The notes: a model not told the origin generated them from the letters alone. 64,000 bases of DNA from Ectopseudomonas chengduensis (GCF_015712065.1 NZ_JACFYZ010000012.1:78916-142915), one strand, 5' to 3'; counted from the first letter of the stretch, positions 8,519 through 17,797 are shown. Numbers and translations: made by a program.

Positions 8519-11398
8519 ATGCTTCGACCGCTTCGCTCACTGATCTTGCTGCTTTGCCTGGCCTGCGTCGTGCCGGCCTGGGCGGCCAGTGCGTTGCCGT
8601 TACTCAAGCTCAGCGCTGCCGATCTGACCGCGCCGGTGAGCATCGAGCACAGCCTGCTGCTGGAAGACCCCAGCGGCCAGCTGAGCGCCAGCGAGGTACT
8701 GCAGCGCATCGCACAAGAGGGTCGCCAGGTTCAGGGCACCGCCCGCATCGGCTATACACGCAGCGCCTGGTGGCTCGCCGTGCAATTGCAGACACCGCCA
8801 GCCGAACGCCTGCAACTGATCATCGGCCAGACCTTCCTCGATGATCTGGAGGTCTGGCTGTTCGATGGCGAGCAGTCGCTCGGCCCGCTGTACAGCGGCG
8901 CAAAACGTCCATTCGCCGAACGTGGCGAGCCCTATCCACAGTTTCTGCTCAACCTGCCGCGCTTGGGCGATGGCCCGCACAGCCTGCTGCTGCGCGTGCA
9001 GAGTCATTCGGCGATCAACCTGCCGCTGCAGGTGGTCGGCGCCGAACAGGGCCAACAACTGATCGCTTACAGCTGGCTACAGAGCGGCCTGCTGATCGGC
9101 GCCCTGCTCGCGCTGGCACTGTTCTATCTGGTCAAGTACAGCACCCTGCGCGAGGCGCAGCTGGCCTACTTCAGCCTCACCTCGTTGTGCGTGGCGCTGT
9201 ACAACACCAGCCTGTACAACATTGCCGGTCTGCTCTGGCCGCAGTGGACGCTGCTGCCCAAATTGCTGGTCAATCTACCCACCGCCGGGATGATGATCTT
9301 CAGCTCGCTGTTCATCGCCAGCGCCCTGGGCCTGAAACTTGGACGTCTGCGCTGGCTGCGCGATGCCCTGTTCGCGGCCACCCTGCTGGTCAGCATCGGC
9401 GGCGTCTTCGTCGACCATCCCCACGCCTACCAGACCCTCAACCTGCTGACGCTGGCTACCGGCCTATATCAACTGCTGCTGATGGTCCTCGGCGTCTATC
9501 AGCGCCGCCCTTATGCACCGGGCTATCTGCTGTGCTGGAGTGCTGCACTGGTGCTGATGCTGCTGGTGCCGCTGAGCCGCGCCGGGCTGATTCCGCTGCC
9601 CACGGGCTTCTATGCGCTGTACGCCTACCTGCCGGCTTTAAGCATGCTGCTATTCGGCGCACTGCTCGACAAGCAACTGGAGCGGGTGCGCCGCGTGCTG
9701 CTGAGCAGCCAGGCGCAGGCCATCGATAATCTGGAGCAATACCAGGCGCTGTTCCGCCACAGCGGCGAAGGCATCTTTCGTTGCCATCGCGACGGCCAAC
9801 TGCTGGAAGCCAACCCGAGCCTGGCGCGTCTGCTCGGTAGCGAGACCCTGCCGGACGATCTCAGCCAGCTGTCACTGCAGAGTCTGGTGGGCGAAACCCA
9901 GTGGCGCTGGCTGCTGTTGCAAATCGACGTGCAGGCTGGCGCAGTCAGCTGCGAGTGCCAGCTGTACGACCTCGAACAGCGGCCACGCTGGGTCTACCTG
10001 TCGCTGCACCTGCGCCCGCATCAGGAATTCATCGAAGGCATAGTGGTCGACCTCAGCGAGCGCCGCGCACTGGAAGAACGTCTGCAACAGCTCGCTGCCC
10101 ACGACGCCCTGACCGGCCTGCTCAACCGCCGCGAGCTGGAAAGACTGCTCTCGGAAACGCTCAGCGGCGCAGCCAAACGGCGCTTCAGCCACCTGTTGCT
10201 GCTAGGGCTGGACCGCTTCAAGCAGGTCAACGACCTGTGTGGCCACTCCGCCGGCGACCAGTTGCTCAGGCAATTGGCAACCCAGCTCGCGCACCAGTTG
10301 CCGCGCCATGCCGAGCTGGCCCGCGTCGGCGGTGACGAGTTCGCCGTGCTGCTGCGCGAGGTCGATGACGAGGCCGCCCTCAAGCAGGCCGAGGCCTTGC
10401 GCCGGGCGGTCGAGCAGTTCGTTTTCACCTGGCAAGGGCGCCCCTTCCGTCTCCACACCAGCATCGGCCTGCTCGCCCTCGGCTCTGGCGTGCGCGACTG
10501 GGAGACCGCACTGACCTGGGCCAGCAGCGCCAGCCAACTGGCCAAGCACCAGGGCCGCAACCGCGTGTGCCAGTTCAACCCGGAAGATGGCGCGCTGCTC
10601 GAACATCAACGCCAGCTGCAATGGATTACCCGCCTGCGTGAAGCCTGCGAACGCGGTCATTTCGAGCTGTTCTTCCAACCCGTACAAGCGCTGCAGAGTG
10701 CCACCGCCGGCCTGCACTACGAAGTCCTGCTGCGCTACCGCGATCCGCAGAGTGGCGAGTGGATCAGCCCGGCACAATTTCTCGATGCAGCGGCGCGCTA
10801 TGACTTTCTCGGCGCCATCGACCGCTGGGTCGTTCAGCATCTGTGCGCCTGGCTGGCCGCCAACCCGCGGCACCTGGCGCAGCTGGCTCAGGTCAACGTC
10901 AACCTCAGCGCCAACTCTCTGCTCGATTCCGACTTCCACCGTTTGCTGCAGAATGAGCTGCAGCAGCACGGCCTACCGCCCGGAAAATTCTGCATCGAAG
11001 TGACGGAAATGGTCGCCCTGGGTGAGCTGGGCGTCTCCGCCCAGTGGATCGAGGAACTACGCAGCAAGGGGCTGAAAGTCGCCCTGGACGACTTCGGCAG
11101 CGGCTTCGCCTCCTACGCTTATCTGCGTCACCTGCCGCTGGATATCCTCAAGATCGATGGCAGCTTTATCAGCGGCATCGAGAACGACCCGATCAACCAG
11201 GCCATGGTCGGCTCGATGCGACAGATTGCCGGGCAATTGAGCCTGCTCACCGTCGCCGAATTCGTCGAGACCCAGGCCAGCCTGGACTGCCTGCGCCGCC
11301 TCGGCATCGACTATGCCCAGGGCTACTTCGTTGGCCGCCCGCAGCCCTTGCGGCAACTGGCCGATGACGCGCGTCGCCACGACACTCAGGAAGCCTGA
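8519..11398 (+). CDS. Membrane GGDEF/EAL c-di-GMP enzyme with 7TMR-DISM sensor and PAS domain
   Basis: 959 residues. A signal peptide ending AWA-AS leads a 7TMR-DISM extracellular domain (about 25-165), then seven hydrophobic spans (about 185-390), a PAS domain (about 405-515), GGDEF (about 530-690) and EAL (about 700-945). The cyclase motif GGDEF is intact at 604-608. The phosphodiesterase signature reads EVL at 735-737; the metal-binding Glu is kept, as are DDFGSG, KIDG and QGYFVGRP, so phosphodiesterase activity is plausible. The periplasmic domain probably senses a carbohydrate-like ligand. The 3' end overlaps the convergent REC-HDOD gene by 13 bp. Confidence 0.92.
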   Translation: MLRPLRSLILLLCLACVVPAWAASALPLLKLSAADLTAPVSIEHSLLLEDPSGQLSASEVLQRIAQEGRQVQGTARIGYTRSAWWLAVQLQTPPAERLQLIIGQTFLDDLEVWLFDGEQSLGPLYSGAKRPFAERGEPYPQFLLNLPRLGDGPHSLLLRVQSHSAINLPLQVVGAEQGQQLIAYSWLQSGLLIGALLALALFYLVKYSTLREAQLAYFSLTSLCVALYNTSLYNIAGLLWPQWTLLPKLLVNLPTAGMMIFSSLFIASALGLKLGRLRWLRDALFAATLLVSIGGVFVDHPHAYQTLNLLTLATGLYQLLLMVLGVYQRRPYAPGYLLCWSAALVLMLLVPLSRAGLIPLPTGFYALYAYLPALSMLLFGALLDKQLERVRRVLLSSQAQAIDNLEQYQALFRHSGEGIFRCHRDGQLLEANPSLARLLGSETLPDDLSQLSLQSLVGETQWRWLLLQIDVQAGAVSCECQLYDLEQRPRWVYLSLHLRPHQEFIEGIVVDLSERRALEERLQQLAAHDALTGLLNRRELERLLSETLSGAAKRRFSHLLLLGLDRFKQVNDLCGHSAGDQLLRQLATQLAHQLPRHAELARVGGDEFAVLLREVDDEAALKQAEALRRAVEQFVFTWQGRPFRLHTSIGLLALGSGVRDWETALTWASSASQLAKHQGRNRVCQFNPEDGALLEHQRQLQWITRLREACERGHFELFFQPVQALQSATAGLHYEVLLRYRDPQSGEWISPAQFLDAAARYDFLGAIDRWVVQHLCAWLAANPRHLAQLAQVNVNLSANSLLDSDFHRLLQNELQQHGLPPGKFCIEVTEMVALGELGVSAQWIEELRSKGLKVALDDFGSGFASYAYLRHLPLDILKIDGSFISGIENDPINQAMVGSMRQIAGQLSLLTVAEFVETQASLDCLRRLGIDYAQGYFVGRPQPLRQLADDARRHDTQEA

Positions 11399-12600
11399 TA
11401 GAGCGCCACCGGTACGCGCTCGAGCAGCGCCAGATCCAAGCGCAACATGCGCACGCAGCGCGCTTCGACCAGGCTGGCTGGCAGCTCGTTGTTCGGCAGG
11501 GCCAGCAACAGACCAGTGAGGTTGAGCACCAGCGCCTCACGCGAGAACACGCCGCTGCCCAGGCCATAGAGCGCTGCGATCAGCTCTCGCAGGCCGAACG
11601 GCAATCGCCAGCGGATACGCAGGGCCGAACCGAAGCTCGCCGAGCGGCGCAGCATCGCATCGTCGATCTGCTCATTGCTCAGTTCACCACCCGCTTCCTG
11701 CCAGTCCTGCAGGCTGCGCAGCAGGGCCAGCTCGCCCAGATTGTGCAGCAGACCGGCGGTATAGCAGAGCTCGGCGTCCAGCTTCAGTTCGAGCGCCAGC
11801 CAGCGCGCCAGCTCGGCGCTGCGTCGCGCCTGCTGCCAGGTATGCGCAGCCAATTCTGCCAGGCGTGGGTCACGCAGCTGGGCATTGCGCTGCAGCGCCA
11901 GGCCCAGCACCAAATTCAGCGTGCGCGCCACACCCAGGCGCTGCAGCGCCTGGGTCAGGGTATGACAAGGCACACCCTGATGCTGCGCGGCGGTGCTGGC
12001 TGCGGCAATCAGCAGCGCGGTGATCTGCGGGTCGCTGCCGAACACCGCCTCCAATTCGCCCAGGTCCTGCTCGCCGGCCTGCAGCCCCTGACTCACGGCA
12101 TTGCGTACATCGCTGAGCAGCGGTGCACCCTGCCCCTCTTCGCGCACCGTATCGAGATAGTCACGCAGCTCGCTGAGCAACAGCGGCTGACGCACCGCCA
12201 CCGCAGCCGCAGGCGCGGGCAACAATGTGCGCAGACGCTGACGCAGACTCTCGGCATTGAAGGGCTTGGCCAGATAGGCACTGGGCGCCAGCGGCCGCGC
12301 GGCGCGCACGCTGCTGGCATCCAGGCGACCACTGATGAGCACGAACGGCAGCGCCGGTGTACGCGGGTGACGGCGCAACTGGCGCAGCAGCTCCAGGCCG
12401 TCGAGCCCCGGAAGCTCGCCATCGGCGATCACCAGATCGGGCAAGCGCCGCTTGCAACGCGCCAGAGCCGCCTGACCATCGCTGACCTGCAGTACACGGG
12501 CATCGCCACACACGTCTAGCACCAGTTGCTGCAACAGGTTGGACGTCCAGGGATCCGCCTCGGCAATCAGGACTTCCACACAATGAGCTGAAGCGGTCAT
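11386..12600 (-). CDS. Response regulator with receiver and HDOD domains
   Basis: 404 residues. The N-terminal receiver (residues about 8-125) keeps the acidic pocket, the likely phospho-acceptor Asp in VIADGELPG, and the switch Lys in AKPF. The C-terminal part (about 165-370) is an HDOD domain, an HD-fold without hydrolase residues, which in other proteins acts as a signalling scaffold in chemotaxis, c-di-GMP or biofilm control. Start chosen at 12600 because AGAGG lies five bases upstream. It converges on the GGDEF/EAL gene with a 13-bp overlap, and may share its pathway. No histidine kinase is adjacent. Confidence 0.85.
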   Translation of the reverse strand: MTASAHCVEVLIAEADPWTSNLLQQLVLDVCGDARVLQVSDGQAALARCKRRLPDLVIADGELPGLDGLELLRQLRRHPRTPALPFVLISGRLDASSVRAARPLAPSAYLAKPFNAESLRQRLRTLLPAPAAAVAVRQPLLLSELRDYLDTVREEGQGAPLLSDVRNAVSQGLQAGEQDLGELEAVFGSDPQITALLIAAASTAAQHQGVPCHTLTQALQRLGVARTLNLVLGLALQRNAQLRDPRLAELAAHTWQQARRSAELARWLALELKLDAELCYTAGLLHNLGELALLRSLQDWQEAGGELSNEQIDDAMLRRSASFGSALRIRWRLPFGLRELIAALYGLGSGVFSREALVLNLTGLLLALPNNELPASLVEARCVRMLRLDLALLERVPVALYQAS

Positions 12601-12825
12601 GCGAGCCTCTGGGCGAATGACGAACGGAGGATGCCCGAACCCCATGTACCCACATCCACCAAAAAGCTGATGGATAAGTCAGTTCCACGGCAACGGCGCA
12701 GTCTAAACCGAGGTGTTGTGTGACGTAAGTCGCAGGTGAGCGAGTTGCGCAAAAAAATGCGCGACCAATAGCCGCGCAAATGAGCGGCGCAGGCGCGAGT
12801 CCGAGCGCTGCCAGGAAACACGGGC

Positions 12826-12853
12826 AAAAAAAAGCCCGCCGATTAGGGCGGGC
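12826..12853 (-). terminator. Rho-independent terminator of rpmB-rpmG
   Basis: GCCCGCC and GGCGGGC pair around GATTAG, and on the minus strand the hairpin is followed by eight T residues. It lies 24 bp past the rpmG stop. Confidence 0.9.
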
Positions 12854-12876
12854 TTCTTTGCCAGGCAGCCGATCAA

Positions 12877-13032
12877 TTACTTGATCTTGGCTTCCTTGTA
12901 CATCACGTGCTTGCGTACGACCGGATCGAATTTCTTGATTTCGATCTTGTCGGGGGTGGTGCGCTTGTTCTTGTCGGTGGTGTAGAAATGGCCGGTACCG
13001 GCGCTGGACACCAAACGGATCAGTTCACGCAT
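12877..13032 (-). CDS. rpmG: 50S ribosomal protein L33
   Basis: 51 residues, the usual size of bL33, beginning MRELIRLVSS and ending YKEAKIK. It contains no cysteines, so it is the zinc-independent form. It is the second gene of the rpmB-rpmG pair, ten bases after rpmB, with GGAGAG before its ATG and a strong terminator after it. The protein sits near the E site of the large ribosomal subunit. This is too short for most automatic gene finders but is unambiguous by sequence. Confidence 0.97.
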   Translation of the reverse strand: MRELIRLVSSAGTGHFYTTDKNKRTTPDKIEIKKFDPVVRKHVMYKEAKIK

Positions 13033-13042
13033 GACTCTCTCC

Positions 13043-13279
13043 TTAAACCTTTTCGCCGCGAGCGCGCAGCTCAGCCAGCACTACGTCGATGCCACGCTTG
13101 TCGATGACGCGCATGCCTTTGGCAGATACGCGCAGACGCACGAAGCGCTTCTCGGACTCGACCCAGAAGCGATGGTGCTGCAGGTTCGGCAGGAAACGAC
13201 GACGGGTTTTGTTGTTTGCGTGGGAAATGTTGTTCCCGGTTACCGGACCCTTACCGGTAACTTGACAGACTCTCGACAT
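13043..13279 (-). CDS. rpmB: 50S ribosomal protein L28
   Basis: 78 residues, as expected for bL28. It opens MSRVCQVTGKGPVTGNN and contains the conserved KTRRRFLPNLQ and the C-terminal RVIDKRGIDVVL. First gene of the rpmB-rpmG operon, transcribed leftwards. A promoter with good hexamer spacing lies about 150 bp upstream, giving a leader of roughly 140 nt. Confidence 0.97.
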   Translation of the reverse strand: MSRVCQVTGKGPVTGNNISHANNKTRRRFLPNLQHHRFWVESEKRFVRLRVSAKGMRVIDKRGIDVVLAELRARGEKV

Positions 13280-13624
13280 GCCTCAGCCCTCTAAAACCAC
13301 ATGCCCAACCCGGCATGGGTTGGCCGCTTAAACTCAATGTCATTGGCGCTCGGCGCCGCGTTTCTCGAGGGTCTTACCGGGCGCACTGGATAGCGCAAGA
13401 ACCGGGCCCCTAGAAAAGAGCGCTGCTTTATACCAGAAAGCCCTGGGAGCAACAAGGAAAAACGCAGGATAAAACCCAACCCCGAGCCAGCAGCCCCGCC
13501 GGGGGCCGGCCCGTTGGGGCCTGATCAAGATTTGACCGCTCGTCGCCTCGATCGGGTATTCAGCGCATGGCAAATCGACTAGGGTTGCAAGCTTGCCGTT
13601 CACGCCAGGAATGAGGACTTCACC
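13280..13624. other. Divergent intergenic region between rpmB and a peptide-binding protein gene
   Basis: 345 bases with no supported gene. Contains the rpmB promoter listed separately and, close to 13280, the long untranslated leader. The half near 13480-13620 should carry the promoter of the rightward binding-protein gene; no clear hexamers were identified. A GC-rich palindromic run lies at about 13494-13517. Confidence 0.5.
13427..13455 (-). promoter_or_regulatory. Sigma-70 type promoter for rpmB-rpmG
   Basis: On the minus strand TTGTTG and TATAAA are separated by exactly 17 bases. Transcription would start near 13420. Found by eye; there is no other good candidate between here and rpmB. 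Confidence 0.6.
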
Positions 13625-15202
13625 ATGCGCCTGTTGCTCGCTGCTCTACTGTGCACCCCGATCCTGGCCCAGGCCGCCACCCTCAGCGTATGCACCGAAG
13701 CCAGCCCGGAGGGTTTCGACGTGGTGCAGTACAACTCGCTGACCACCACCAATGCCTCGGCCGACATGCTGATGAACCGTCTGGTGGAGTTCGACGCCGA
13801 GCAGGGCAAACTGCTGCCGAGCCTGGCGCGCAGCTGGTCGATCTCCGCCGATGGCCTGGTCTACGACTTCACCCTGCGCGACGACGTGCAATTTCACCAC
13901 AGCGCCGACTTCACGCCCAGCCGCACTCTCGATGCCCGGGACGTGCTGTTCAGCTTCCAGCGCATGCTCGACGAGCAGCACCCCTGGCACGCGGTCGCCA
14001 CCAGCGGTTACCCACACGCCCAGTCGATGCAGTGGCCGAGCCTGATCGCCAAGATCGAGGCGCCGGATGCGCACCGCGTACGCATCACCCTGAAGCGCCG
14101 CGATGCGACCTTCCTCGCCACCCTGAGCATGGGCTTCGCCTCGATCTATTCCGCCGAATACGCCGACCAGCTGATGGCTGCCGGTACGCCGCAGAAGCTC
14201 AACAGCGCGCCCATCGGCAGCGGCCCGTTCGCCTTCGAGCGTTTCCAGAAGGATGCCGCCGTGCGCTACCGCGCCAACCCGGAGTATTTCGCCGGCAAGC
14301 CGGGCGTGGACCGGGTGATCTTCGCCATCACCCCGGACAGCAACGTGCGCCTGCAGAAGCTGCGCCGCGGCGAATGCCAGATCGCTCTGTCGCCGAAACC
14401 GCAGGACGTGCAGGCCATCGCCGGCGACGCCAAGCTGAAAAGCGCACAGACCGCCGCGTTCATGACCGCCTTCGTCGGCATCAACAGCCAGCATCCACCA
14501 CTGGACAAACCGCAAGTGCGCCAGGCGATCAACCTGGCCTTCGACAAGGCCAGCTACGTCAAGGCCGTGTTCGAGGGCAGCGCCGAGCCGGCCAATGGCC
14601 CGTACCCGCCGAACACATGGAGCTACGCCAGCGAACTGCCCGGCTATGCGCATGATCCGGCCAAGGCCCGCGCCCTGCTGGCCGAGACTGGTCTGGCAGA
14701 GGGTTTCAAGACCACCATCTGGACCCGCCCCAGCGGCAGCCTGCTCAATCCCAACCCCAGCCTCGGCGCGCAACTGCTGCAGGCGGATCTGGCCAAGGTG
14801 GGCATCGACGCCGAGATTCGCGTGATCGAATGGGGCGAGCTGATCCGCCGCGCCAAGGCCGGCGAGCACGACCTGCTGTTCATGGGCTGGGCTGGCGACA
14901 ACGGCGACCCGGATAACTTCCTCACCCCGCAATTCGCCTGCGCCTCGGTGCAGTCAGGGCTGAACTTCGCCCGCTACTGCGACGAAACGCTGGACAAGCT
15001 GATCGCGGACGGCAAGGCCAGCAGCGACCAGGATGAGCGCAGCCGCCTTTATCACCAGGCGCAGCAGATCATTCAGGAGCAGGCGCTGTGGCTGCCGCTG
15101 ACCCACCCGACCGCCTTCGCGCTGCTCAGCGCCAAGGTCGAGGGTTACCAGGTCAGCCCCTTTGGCCGGCAGAATTTCGCTTCGGTACAGATGGCACCAT
15201 AA
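13625..15202 (+). CDS. Periplasmic substrate-binding protein of a dipeptide/peptide ABC transporter (SBP family 5)
   Basis: 525 residues with a signal peptide cleaved after AQA. The family-5 binding-protein features are present: a full-length DppA/OppA-like fold, the N-terminal LVEFD--QGKLLPSLARSWSIS segment, GSGPFAFE near residue 200 and a C-terminal LPLTHPTAF. It delivers peptides or similar ligands to an inner-membrane permease. No permease or ATPase gene is adjacent, so it probably serves a transporter encoded elsewhere, as for the several DppA paralogues of P. aeruginosa. Gene order beside rpmBG and radC is as in that species. GAGGA precedes the ATG. Confidence 0.9.
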   Translation: MRLLLAALLCTPILAQAATLSVCTEASPEGFDVVQYNSLTTTNASADMLMNRLVEFDAEQGKLLPSLARSWSISADGLVYDFTLRDDVQFHHSADFTPSRTLDARDVLFSFQRMLDEQHPWHAVATSGYPHAQSMQWPSLIAKIEAPDAHRVRITLKRRDATFLATLSMGFASIYSAEYADQLMAAGTPQKLNSAPIGSGPFAFERFQKDAAVRYRANPEYFAGKPGVDRVIFAITPDSNVRLQKLRRGECQIALSPKPQDVQAIAGDAKLKSAQTAAFMTAFVGINSQHPPLDKPQVRQAINLAFDKASYVKAVFEGSAEPANGPYPPNTWSYASELPGYAHDPAKARALLAETGLAEGFKTTIWTRPSGSLLNPNPSLGAQLLQADLAKVGIDAEIRVIEWGELIRRAKAGEHDLLFMGWAGDNGDPDNFLTPQFACASVQSGLNFARYCDETLDKLIADGKASSDQDERSRLYHQAQQIIQEQALWLPLTHPTAFALLSAKVEGYQVSPFGRQNFASVQMAP

Positions 15203-15213
15203 GCCGTCATCAT

Positions 15214-15306
15214 GGTGGGCTAAAGCCCACCCTACACGTCACATAAAGACAGGTAGAGCGGGTGCAACCCGCCGCATCGATAACGGCGAGTTGCACCCGC
15301 CCTACG
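15214..15306. repeat. Palindromic intergenic repeat cluster
   Basis: Two inverted-repeat elements in tandem. The first, GGTGGGCTAAAGCCCACCCTAC at 15214-15235, recurs at 48423-48443 and, inverted, at 48484-48504. The second pairs GCGGGTGCAACCCGCC (15257-15274 region) with GTTGCACCCGCCCTAC (to 15306). They lie between two convergent genes and may also end transcription. Confidence 0.7.
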
Positions 15307-15316
15307 CATGTCCCAG

Positions 15317-15991
15317 CTACATCCAACCCAGCTCGGCCATCGATAGCGGCTCGCCATCGCCGACGATGAAATGGTCGAGCACGCGCACCTCGACCAGCGC
15401 CAGAGCATCCTTGAGGCGCTGGGTCAGTACGCGGTCGGCCTGGCTGGGTTCCGACACGCCCGATGGGTGGTTATGGGTAAGGATGACGGCGGCGGCATTG
15501 TTGGCCAGCGCTCGCTTGACCACCTGCCTGGGATAAACGCTGGCGCTGTCGATGCTGCCGCGAAACAGCACCTCGAAGGCCAGCACGCGGTGCTTGGCAT
15601 CGAGAAACAGGCAGCCGAACACCTCATGCGGCTCGTGGCGCAGCTGCGCCTTGAGGTAGTCGCGCACCGCCTGCGGGCTTTCCAGCGCCGAATCGCGGCG
15701 CAGGCGCTCGGCCAGGTGCCGTCTGGCCATCTCCAGCACGGCCTGCAGCTGTGCGTACTTGGCTGGGCCCAGGCCCAGGTGCTGGCTGAAGTCGGGCAGA
15801 TCCGCCTCCAACAGCGCACGCAGGCTGCCGAACTCGGCGAGCAGCCGGCGCGCCAGATCCACCGCACTGCAACCGGCCACGCCGGTGCGCAGGAAGATTG
15901 CCAGTAATTCGGCGTCGGTTAGCGCAGCAGCGCCTTGCGCCAGCAGTTTTTCCCGCGGGCGCTCTGCCGCGGGCCAGTCACGAATGCTCAT
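15317..15991 (-). CDS. radC: RadC family JAB domain protein
   Basis: 224 residues, normal RadC length. Helix-hairpin-helix-like N-terminal region (ELLAIFLRTGVAGCSAVDLA), then an MPN/JAMM domain with the metal ligands in LTHNHPSG and the following SQAD. The start at 15991 was chosen because GGAGG lies five bases upstream; a GTG two codons earlier is less likely. Its biochemical role is unsettled: once assigned to DNA repair, RadC proteins are now mostly described as putative metalloproteins. It is divergent from coaBC, a conserved Pseudomonas arrangement. Confidence 0.95.
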   Translation of the reverse strand: MSIRDWPAAERPREKLLAQGAAALTDAELLAIFLRTGVAGCSAVDLARRLLAEFGSLRALLEADLPDFSQHLGLGPAKYAQLQAVLEMARRHLAERLRRDSALESPQAVRDYLKAQLRHEPHEVFGCLFLDAKHRVLAFEVLFRGSIDSASVYPRQVVKRALANNAAAVILTHNHPSGVSEPSQADRVLTQRLKDALALVEVRVLDHFIVGDGEPLSMAELGWM

Positions 15992-16130
15992 GTACACCTC
16001 CCTATTGAGCCAGGCGCCCGCTGTTCCGCTGCGGGCGCTGTGCTATCGTAGCCCATCTTTTTACACGGGGCCGGCCTGGGGAGGCGTTGGTCACGTGGCG
16101 CACATCCACCGGTATATAAAAGGCAGGCCT

Positions 16131-17339
16131 ATGCAGCGGCTGTATCGCAAACGCATCATCGTCGGCGTGGGGGGCGGTATTGCTGCCTACAAGAGCGCCG
16201 AACTGGTTCGCCGACTCAAGGATCAAGGCGCCGAAGTCCGCGTGGTGATGACCCAGGGCGGACGCGAGTTCATCACCCCGCTGACCCTGCAGGCCCTGTC
16301 CGGCCACCCCGTGCACCTCGACCTGCTCGACCCGGCCGCCGAAGCGGCGATGGGCCATATCGAGCTGGCGCGCTGGGCTGATCTGATCCTCATCGCTCCT
16401 GCCACCGCCGACCTTATCGCGCGCCTCGCGCAGGGCGTGGCCAACGACCTGCTGACCACCCTGGTACTGGCTACCGATGCGCCGATTGCTCTGGCTCCGG
16501 CGATGAACCAGGCCATGTGGCGCGACGCCGCCACCCAGGCCAACCTCGAACTGCTGCAAAGTCGCGGCATGCGCCTGTTCGGCCCGGCATCCGGCAGCCA
16601 GGCCTGTGGCGATGTCGGCCTCGGTCGCATGCTCGAAGCCAATGATCTGGCCCAGCTGGCCGCCGACTGCTTCCAGCGCCAGGCGCTCGATGGCCTGCAT
16701 ATCCTGATCACCGCCGGCCCGACTCAGGAAAACATCGACCCGGTGCGTTACATCACCAACCACAGCTCCGGCAAGATGGGCTTCGCCCTGGCCGAGGCCG
16801 CCGCCGAAGCCGGCGCGCGCGTGACCCTGGTCAGCGGTCCGGTGCACCTGCCGACGCCGGACCGGGTCAGCCGCATCGACGTGGTCAGCGCCCGCGACAT
16901 GCTTGCCGCTTGCGAAGCGGCGATGCCCTGCGAGGTGCTGATCGCCGCCGCCGCGGTGGCCGACTACCGCCCGGAAGTGGTAGCCCAGCACAAATTGAAG
17001 AAAGACCCCAGCAGTGGCGAAGGGATGCTCCTGCAAATGGTGCGCAACCCGGATATCCTCGCCACCATCGCCGGCCGCGAGGATCGCCCGTTCAGCGTGG
17101 GTTTCGCCGCCGAGACCGAGAACCTGCTCGAATATGCCTCGCGCAAGCTGCGCGACAAGAATCTCGACCTGATCGTCGCCAATGACGTGGCCAACCCCAG
17201 CATCGGCTTCAATAGTGAAGAGAACGCCATCACCGTGATCGACCGTGGGCTGCAGCAAACCAGTTTCGCCCAGACCAGCAAGGGCAAGATCGCCCGCCAG
17301 TTGATCACCCTTATCGCCGAACGACTGAACAAGAACTGA
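16131..17339 (+). CDS. coaBC: Bifunctional phosphopantothenoylcysteine decarboxylase / phosphopantothenate-cysteine ligase
   Basis: 402 residues carrying two consecutive steps of coenzyme A synthesis. The CoaC flavoprotein domain (1-190) has the catalytic His76 in GHIELARW and the conserved APAMNQAMW. The CoaB domain (190-402) has ITAGPTQENIDPVRYITNHS, the nucleotide-binding start, and KLKKDP further on. The ATG at 16131 follows AAGGCAGG. Two bases separate its stop from dut, and the order coaBC-dut-algC-argB is conserved in Pseudomonas, suggesting one operon. Confidence 0.97.
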   Translation: MQRLYRKRIIVGVGGGIAAYKSAELVRRLKDQGAEVRVVMTQGGREFITPLTLQALSGHPVHLDLLDPAAEAAMGHIELARWADLILIAPATADLIARLAQGVANDLLTTLVLATDAPIALAPAMNQAMWRDAATQANLELLQSRGMRLFGPASGSQACGDVGLGRMLEANDLAQLAADCFQRQALDGLHILITAGPTQENIDPVRYITNHSSGKMGFALAEAAAEAGARVTLVSGPVHLPTPDRVSRIDVVSARDMLAACEAAMPCEVLIAAAAVADYRPEVVAQHKLKKDPSSGEGMLLQMVRNPDILATIAGREDRPFSVGFAAETENLLEYASRKLRDKNLDLIVANDVANPSIGFNSEENAITVIDRGLQQTSFAQTSKGKIARQLITLIAERLNKN

Positions 17340-17341
17340 CC

Positions 17342-17797
17342 ATGCACGCTCTGCAAGCCAAGATCCTCGATCCCCGCCTCGGCCAGGAATTCCCGCTGCC
17401 GCAATACGCTACACCCGGTTCCGCCGGCCTCGACCTGCGCGCCATGCTCAAGGAGCAGATCGTCCTCGAGCCAGGCCAGACCGTGCTGATCCCCACCGGC
17501 CTGTCGATCTACATTGGCGACCCTGGCCTGGCCGCGATGATCCTGCCGCGCTCGGGCCTGGGCCACAAACACGGCATCGTGCTCGGCAACCTGGTCGGCC
17601 TTATCGACTCGGACTACCAGGGCGAACTGATGGTGTCGTGCTGGAACCGTGGCCAGACGCCTTTCACCATCGCCATCGGCGAGCGCATCGCGCAGTTGGT
17701 GCTGGTACCGGTGGTGCAGGCTCACTTCGAGCTGGTCGAGCAGTTCGACGAGACCCAGCGTGGCGCCGGCGGCTTCGGCCACTCCGGTAGCCACTGA
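17342..17797 (+). CDS. dut: Deoxyuridine 5'-triphosphate nucleotidohydrolase
   Basis: 151 residues, typical for the trimeric dUTPase. The five conserved motifs are visible in order: ATPGSAGLDLRA, LPRSGLG, GNLVGLIDSDYQGEL, RIAQLVLVPV and the C-terminal RGAGGFGHSG that closes on the substrate. Hydrolyses dUTP to dUMP, keeping uracil out of DNA and supplying dTMP synthesis. Starts two bases after coaBC and is probably co-transcribed. Confidence 0.97.
   Translation: MHALQAKILDPRLGQEFPLPQYATPGSAGLDLRAMLKEQIVLEPGQTVLIPTGLSIYIGDPGLAAMILPRSGLGHKHGIVLGNLVGLIDSDYQGELMVSCWNRGQTPFTIAIGERIAQLVLVPVVQAHFELVEQFDETQRGAGGFGHSGSH

Noticed and set aside
12619..12627. Exact AlgR-box core (CCGTTCGTC on the minus strand) before the REC-HDOD gene
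   Set aside because: A nine-base match is expected about once by chance in both strands of a window this size, and it sits inside the leader close to the start codon.
12871..12886. GATCAA-TTAC-TTGATC inverted repeat at the rpmG stop, like an Anr/FNR site
   Set aside because: Half-sites are in the reverse order of the FNR box (TTGAT-N4-ATCAA), and it lies at the end of a ribosomal protein gene.
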